A stretch of 39,303 bases of DNA. Source: an uncultured Flavobacteriales bacterium (GTDB taxonomy: Bacteria; Bacteroidota; Bacteroidia; Flavobacteriales_D; Crocinitomicaceae). Positions 34,870 to 39,303 of this stretch are shown here, piece after piece. The notes beneath the pieces are model-generated. The model did not search any database and was not told where the DNA came from. It saw only the letters and a program-made list of their open reading frames with translations. Position 1 is the stretch's first letter. Each line of letters begins with the position of its first letter. Where the stretch lies: positions 1 to 39,303 of the forward strand of contig CAJQJL010000069.1 in NCBI GenBank assembly GCA_905478665.1, written 5' to 3'. The position numbers were made by a program, and so were the translations under genes.

Positions 34870-35784
34870 ATGAAAAAAATAATTATCACCGCAGCAAATG
34901 GCTTTATAGGTAGAAAGCTAGCCGAATACTTTGTTAATGACTATGAAGTTGTGGCACTCGTTAGAGGTAAAGTCGATCAGGTTGAAGGAGTAAAGTACCT
35001 TGAATGGAATGGGAGGGACCTTGGAGATTGGCAACTTGAATTTGAAGGGGCAGAATGTGTTATTAATATGGCTGGAAGATCTGTTGATTGTCGTTACAAT
35101 GAAAAGAATAAAGCACAAATCTATTCTTCTCGATTAGAAAGCACGAAAGTTCTCGGAGAAGCAATTGAATCATGTATCAATCCACCGAAGCTTTGGATAA
35201 ATTCAGCTAGTGCAACGATTTATCGGTATTCTGAAGATACACCAATGACAGAGAAGGCGGGTGAAATTGGAACGGGCTTCTCTGTGGATGTCTGCCAACA
35301 ATGGGAAGGAATGTTCTATAGCTTCGCACATTCGAAATTACGACAAGTGGCTTTGCGAACGACAATCGTACTCGGAAATGGAGGTGGAGCAATGGCACCG
35401 ATGGTACGCTTGGTTAGATTTGGAATGGGAGGTAAACAAGGGAAAGGAAATCAGATGTTCAGTTGGATTCACGCAGAGGATTTTTGTCGAGCTGTTGCAT
35501 TTATTATTGAGACTCCTGAGATTGAAGGTCCTGTTAATATGGCTGCACCATTTCCATTAACAAATAATGAGTTTATGAAAACATTGAGACGCGTCTATCG
35601 TGCTCCATTTGGAATTCCAGTCCCACGCTTTCTACTGGAGTTTGGCGCTAGAATCATTCGCACAGAGACTGAGCTGATTTTAAAGAGTCGTTTCGTGATT
35701 CCAGAAAAATTGATGCAGCACGGATTTATTTTTCATTTTCCTGATGCAGAAACAGCAGCTCAAAACATTAAGAATACGGACTGA
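34870..35784 (+). CDS. TIGR01777 family NAD(P)-binding epimerase-like protein (YfcH/SDR39U1 type)
   Basis: A 304-aa protein of the atypical SDR family TIGR01777. The N-terminal nucleotide motif is ITAANGFIGRKLAEYF, the usual T-G-x-x-G-x-x-G in variant form. Family landmarks are INMAGRSVDCRYNEKNK (about 68-84), SRLESTKVLGEAI, INSASATIYRYSED, RTTIVLGNGGGAMAPM and FSWIHAEDFCRAVAFII. The C-terminal DUF1731-like end (FGIPVPRFLLEFGARII) is present. The reaction is unknown in the family. The close packing with the DCC gene is a pairing I would expect to reflect a shared pathway (inference). Confidence 0.9.
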   Translation: MKKIIITAANGFIGRKLAEYFVNDYEVVALVRGKVDQVEGVKYLEWNGRDLGDWQLEFEGAECVINMAGRSVDCRYNEKNKAQIYSSRLESTKVLGEAIESCINPPKLWINSASATIYRYSEDTPMTEKAGEIGTGFSVDVCQQWEGMFYSFAHSKLRQVALRTTIVLGNGGGAMAPMVRLVRFGMGGKQGKGNQMFSWIHAEDFCRAVAFIIETPEIEGPVNMAAPFPLTNNEFMKTLRRVYRAPFGIPVPRFLLEFGARIIRTETELILKSRFVIPEKLMQHGFIFHFPDAETAAQNIKNTD

Positions 35785-35926
35785 TTTGAACGATTAGCTA
35801 TTAAATGATGTATCCATGTTTAAAAAGCGCGGATGAGTGTAACTTTTCACTAAAATCTACGATATAATTAATTGGGTACGGATTTTGAACACCCGGCCCA
35901 TGGTTAATTAAAAAGAATCGATCCGT

Positions 35927-37978
35927 ATGAAGACATTTTACATTTCTCTATTTTTCTTATCTCTCTCTCTCATTACTCAGGCTCAAGAAGAGTCTGAAGC
36001 TTGCATCGACCCTTCAAAGAAGGTGATGAAGCTAATCACTGCAGGCGTCAATGCCAAGGATGCACAAACAGCAGTTCAAAATTTCAACGCTGCCATCGAA
36101 TTAGATGAAGATAATGCAACAGCTTATTATGAATATGGGATGTATGCTTATAACAAAGCTTTGGAGTATTATGAGAAATATCCAAACCCAGCCATGGGAG
36201 ATAAAAGCTTTAAGAAAGCTGAAGACATGTTTGCCCTCACGTTGGAGCGTTGTTCAAATTACCATGGAAATTGCAGTTACTACTTAGGTGTTATTAATTA
36301 TACGCAAAAGGACATGGAGACTGCCGTTAAGTGGTTCAAAGAGTATAAAAATTTCAAAAATTCGAATACAGATCGTTATCCAGAGAACCACGCAAAGAAT
36401 TTACGCGATATTGATGAAGTTTTAGCTGATTTAGAACGTGACGCTGCTGTGAAATCGAAAGTAGTACCATTTAAACCAGAGTTGGTGAGAAATGTAAGCA
36501 CGAGCGATCAAGAATATTTCCCAATGATTTCGCCTGATAACGAATTGATCTTTTTTACACGAAAAAAGGATGCCAGAAATTTGGGAGATACGCACTCAAA
36601 AATTCAAGAACAACTCACGTTTTCTTCAAGGCCTAATATGAAAACGGATTTCGATGGTGGAGCAAAACTTCCTGAACCTTTTAACCGATTTACATCTGAA
36701 GACGTTCAAAGCTACGGTGCAACAACATTGTCCGTGGATAATAAGGAAATGATCTTGTGTGCGTGTAAGCCAACAGAGGTTGAAGGTCAGCCTTATATGA
36801 ATTGTGATTTATACATCACTTCCTATGAGCGATCTGGAAAAGGGGGGAACGATTACTCTTGGACAGAAATGGAGAATATGGGGAATAAGATTAATACCCC
36901 AAATGGATGGGAGGGACAACCTTCTCTTTCAGCAGATGGGAACACCTTGTTTTATACAGTGAACCGACCAGACTCCCGAAACAATGACATTTATATTGTA
37001 GAACGAAATAAAGACGGATCGTGGGGCGTTCCACGTCCATTTGATGAAATTAACACAGATGGAAAGGATAAAAGTCCATTCTTGCATCAAGATAGTGAGA
37101 CCTTGTATTTCGTTTCTGAAAGCACAAAAGACAGACCTGGGGTTGGTGGTTTGGATATTTTCTACATCCGTAAGGAAAATGGAAAGTGGACAGAGCCAAC
37201 CAATATCGGTTATCCAATTAATTCAGAAGATGATGAACTTGGATTGTTTGTTTCAATTGATGGAGAGGTTGCCTATTTCTCTTCGCGCGTTGGTGGTACG
37301 TGGAATATTTATTCATTCGAGCTGTACGAAGAAGCAAGACCTCAAGCAGTGGCAATTTTAAAAGGACAATTGAAAGATGAAAATGGTGCTCCAGTTAAGG
37401 ATGCGAAAATTGAAATTGCCTATGAGAATTCAGATGAGGTGACCGAAGTGAAGGTGAATGGCGATGATGGGAAATATGCTGCCATTGTTAAGATGGAGAC
37501 GAAGCAGGACATCATGGTCACTGTGAAGAAGGAAGGACACGCATTTGATACGAAATTGATCGCAAAAGAAGAGTTCAAAAAGGACGATGTCGTTGTTCGC
37601 GGAAAGGATTTGGCTGTTAAGGAACTGAAAGTAGGCGAGGCCTACACTATTAACGATATTCTTTACCCAACGAATGGGTATGAATTGAGCTCAAAAGCAA
37701 AGTTCATCTTGAAAGGATTCGCACGATTCCTGAAGGAGAACCCAACAATTTCTGTTGGTATTCAGGGGCATACGGATGATATTGGTGACGATGCGATCAA
37801 TCTGAAGCTTTCTGAAGACAGAGCGCAGGGCGTGAAGAAATACTTGGTAAGTTTGGGAATCGAAGAATCGCGTTTATCCGCCAAAGGATATGGTGAAACG
37901 ATGCCGAAAGTCAAGAATACTTCAGCTACGAATCGCGCCAAAAATCGTCGTACTGATTTCATGATTGAAGGAATGTAG
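35927..37978 (+). CDS. PorE-like TPR / PD40 propeller / CarboxypepD_reg / OmpA protein
   Basis: A 683-aa exported protein with four parts: signal peptide (about 1-20), TPR-like repeats (about 35-175), a beta-propeller of PD40/WD-like blades (about 180-475; YFPMISPDNELIFFTRK, QPSLSADGNTLFYTV), a carboxypeptidase regulatory-like sandwich (about 480-565; LKGQLKDENGAPVKDAKIEI), and an OmpA C-domain (about 590-683; GHTDDIGDDAINLKLSEDRA, RLSAKGYGETMPK). The same order and size occur in PorE of the T9SS and in related flavobacterial OmpA proteins. The OmpA domain would bind peptidoglycan. There is no clear lipobox: the mature end is AQEESEACID, with one cysteine 6 residues past the signal. PorE itself is a lipoprotein, so the match is by layout. 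Confidence 0.85.
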   Translation: MKTFYISLFFLSLSLITQAQEESEACIDPSKKVMKLITAGVNAKDAQTAVQNFNAAIELDEDNATAYYEYGMYAYNKALEYYEKYPNPAMGDKSFKKAEDMFALTLERCSNYHGNCSYYLGVINYTQKDMETAVKWFKEYKNFKNSNTDRYPENHAKNLRDIDEVLADLERDAAVKSKVVPFKPELVRNVSTSDQEYFPMISPDNELIFFTRKKDARNLGDTHSKIQEQLTFSSRPNMKTDFDGGAKLPEPFNRFTSEDVQSYGATTLSVDNKEMILCACKPTEVEGQPYMNCDLYITSYERSGKGGNDYSWTEMENMGNKINTPNGWEGQPSLSADGNTLFYTVNRPDSRNNDIYIVERNKDGSWGVPRPFDEINTDGKDKSPFLHQDSETLYFVSESTKDRPGVGGLDIFYIRKENGKWTEPTNIGYPINSEDDELGLFVSIDGEVAYFSSRVGGTWNIYSFELYEEARPQAVAILKGQLKDENGAPVKDAKIEIAYENSDEVTEVKVNGDDGKYAAIVKMETKQDIMVTVKKEGHAFDTKLIAKEEFKKDDVVVRGKDLAVKELKVGEAYTINDILYPTNGYELSSKAKFILKGFARFLKENPTISVGIQGHTDDIGDDAINLKLSEDRAQGVKKYLVSLGIEESRLSAKGYGETMPKVKNTSATNRAKNRRTDFMIEGM

Positions 37979-38064
37979 ACCCTTCACGGAATTTACAGAT
38001 TTTGTTTTTTACTGTAAGTATTCGGTATAGGATAATTCCGTATTAAGATTCTTCCGTTTATTTA

Positions 38065-38107
38065 TTTTTTCTCTGAGATTCTTGTATACATTTGCCGCCA
38101 AGAATCT
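38065..38107 (+). promoter_or_regulatory. TRIC gene promoter with flanking 9-bp inverted repeat
   Basis: TACATTTG (38087-38094) is a perfect -7 box with a TTTT run (38065-38068) about 18 nt upstream. AGATTCTTG (38076-38084) and CAAGAATCT (38099-38107) form a perfect 9-bp inverted repeat with a 14-nt spacer that holds the -7 box. The layout fits a repressor site on the promoter. Confidence 0.5.
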
Positions 38108-38113
38108 GGTGCC

Positions 38114-38722
38114 ATGGATGCAATATTGATCATAGACATTATCGGAACATTTGCTTTTGCAATTTCTGGAGTTGTCGCTGCTGTTGAACGAAAGTTTGAC
38201 CTTTTTGGAACGCTCATTTTGGCACTTGTCACAGCCGTTGGTGGAGGAACGCTTCGTGATCTTCTCATTGGTATATCACCTGTGAGTTGGATGGGAGATG
38301 ATGTACACATTCTGGTGATTATGTCAGCGATTCCTATAGCTTATTTCTTCTATACTATTCTGCTGCGTCTTCGAAAGACATTTTTACTTTTTGACACCTT
38401 GGGGATCGCGTTGTTTACCATTTTAGGAATTGAGAAATCACTTTCCATTGGTTTATCTCCAGTTATTGCAGTTATGATGGGGGTTGTTAGTGCCGTGTTT
38501 GGCGGCGTAATTCGTGATGTGCTCTCCAATCAGGTTCCCTTGATTTTTAGAAAGGAGATCTACGCATTTGCTTGTCTAGCTGGTGGTTTGGTCTATCTTG
38601 GATTCAAGACCTTAGGTGTTTGGGAAGAGTTTAATTTGATTTTCTCCGTGTTAGTTGTAATCACAATTCGTCTCCTAGCCATTAAGCGGCATTGGTCGAT
38701 TCACTTTGTTCCAAGAACGTAA
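38114..38722 (+). CDS. TRIC/UPF0126 family seven-TM channel protein
   Basis: A 202-aa inner-membrane protein of the UPF0126 (bacterial TRIC cation channel, YicG/YadS) family. It has two similar halves of three membrane segments plus a last one. Each half carries the family motif: AVGGGTLRDLLIG at about 40-52 and VFGGVIRDVLSNQ at about 124-136. The first segment (IIDIIGTFAFAISGVVAAVERK) is also typical. Members are thought to form trimeric cation channels, or transport amino acids in some studies. The start at 38114 directly follows the inverted repeat. It stands alone. Confidence 0.92.
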   Translation: MDAILIIDIIGTFAFAISGVVAAVERKFDLFGTLILALVTAVGGGTLRDLLIGISPVSWMGDDVHILVIMSAIPIAYFFYTILLRLRKTFLLFDTLGIALFTILGIEKSLSIGLSPVIAVMMGVVSAVFGGVIRDVLSNQVPLIFRKEIYAFACLAGGLVYLGFKTLGVWEEFNLIFSVLVVITIRLLAIKRHWSIHFVPRT

Positions 38723-38726
38723 TTAA

Positions 38727-39303
38727 TTATTCAAATTCGATTTTTGAAAAATTCATGTCTACGTTGCCTTCAATTCCAGGGACAGTTCCTTCATCACTAA
38801 ATTGCCAGTGAATGATTTGTTCACGATCCAAATCGTTGACATTTTTGTTGTAGTTTGCAATCCAGAATTTGTGATCGTTAAACTGCTTACTAAACTTTGT
38901 TTTGTAGAAATGATGCGAAGTGTAGATGACAGGACGCATGCCTGTTACTTCTTCTACTTTTTTTAACCAGATTTTCATGTTCTCGATGAGTTGCGCATCT
39001 GAAGTCCCTTCTACTTCCACGTCAAGAACTGGAGGCAAGTCGCCGTCCAGCGTTGTATAGTGTTTGAGAAAATGGGCGGCTTGAAGAAGTGGATCTTTTT
39101 TCGGCAAGAAGAAATGATAGGCACCATTTCGTACACCATGAGAAATTAGTTCTTCTCGGTTATTCTTCCATTGTGAATCTACATGGTTAAGTCCTTCTGT
39201 TGCCTTACAATAAACAAAGGAAAGTAAAGAGTCCGTTGCTTCGAAGGTTGTGTTCCAGTCAATGTCACCTTGATGATGTGAGATGTCAATTCCATAACTT
39301 GAA
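38727..39303 (-). CDS. Glycoside hydrolase family 25 lysozyme, 5' end outside the window
   Basis: A minus-strand frame open to the right edge (at least 191 residues visible). The start is beyond the window, so the usual signal peptide cannot be seen. Translation begins SYGIDISHHQGDIDWN, the D-x-S-x-x-Q-G start of GH25, followed by FVYCKATEGL, GAYHFF, and the catalytic PPVLDVEVEG region with its Asp-Val-Glu. The end includes RPVIYTSHHFY, FWIANYN, HWQFSDEG and VDMNFS, as in GH25 lysozymes, which cleave the beta-1,4 bond of peptidoglycan. A TTG at 39107 gives a spurious short ORF start. Only 4 nt separate its stop from the TRIC gene stop (convergent). Confidence 0.93.
   Translation of the reverse strand, partial: SSYGIDISHHQGDIDWNTTFEATDSLLSFVYCKATEGLNHVDSQWKNNREELISHGVRNGAYHFFLPKKDPLLQAAHFLKHYTTLDGDLPPVLDVEVEGTSDAQLIENMKIWLKKVEEVTGMRPVIYTSHHFYKTKFSKQFNDHKFWIANYNKNVNDLDREQIIHWQFSDEGTVPGIEGNVDMNFSKIEFE

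Noticed and set aside
1-39303. CRISPR array, tRNA, rRNA or insertion sequence
   Set aside because: I saw no spaced direct repeats, no cloverleaf or rRNA sequence and no transposase motif anywhere in the window.

Overview
The window reads as a chromosomal segment of a Bacteroidota bacterium, most likely Flavobacteriales and possibly near Fluviicola/Crocinitomicaceae (inference). Supporting signs are a 626-aa exported protein ending in a type IX secretion (T9SS) type A sorting domain, a PorE-like TPR/propeller/OmpA protein, many short signal peptides ending in AQ, and promoters with a Bacteroidota TAnnTTTG -7 box very close to the start codon. I see no rRNA, tRNA, CRISPR array, insertion sequence, integrase or origin.

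Left part (about 1-13.3 kb) looks accessory. After a small membrane protein and an M28 aminopeptidase with a PDZ domain comes a long run of plus-strand, mostly single genes. It holds an unrecognised 373-aa helical protein that resembles the ClyA/HBL-type alpha pore-forming toxins in layout, two small membrane proteins, an S41 protease, a lipoprotein, an exported protein with an HxH...T..D motif, an NTF2/SnoaL-like protein, a NADAR ADP-ribose glycosidase, a small possible beta-barrel, a JmjC-type oxygenase and two orphans.

Middle (13.3-16.4 kb): a SAM methyltransferase, a MarR regulator translationally coupled to a second S41 protease, and a conserved Bacteroidota membrane protein (about 15.8-16.4 kb). 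The 3' end of that membrane-protein gene is present a second time on the far side of the MarR-S41 pair, so the pair is bracketed by a duplicated gene end.

Right part (16.4-39.3 kb) looks like core genome. It has a 1000-aa VIT/VWA/TPR/DUF2135 protein, a sodium:solute symporter overlapping a GlmU-like sugar nucleotidyltransferase, the Lon protease with two hairpins in its leader and a strong terminator, a TPR membrane protein, the T9SS cargo, a 1088-aa BNR/sortilin-like propeller and an exported 534-aa protein. These are followed by a GbsR-type regulator with a DCC-family membrane oxidoreductase and a TIGR01777 epimerase. The same 18-20 bp perfect palindrome lies in front of both the regulator and the DCC gene, which suggests a small autoregulated circuit. 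The window ends with the PorE-like protein, a TRIC/UPF0126 channel whose promoter is straddled by a 9-bp inverted repeat, and a GH25 lysozyme cut by the window edge.

Most promising items for follow-up: the twin-palindrome GbsR circuit, the duplicated gene end around MarR-S41, and the possible solitary pore-forming toxin.
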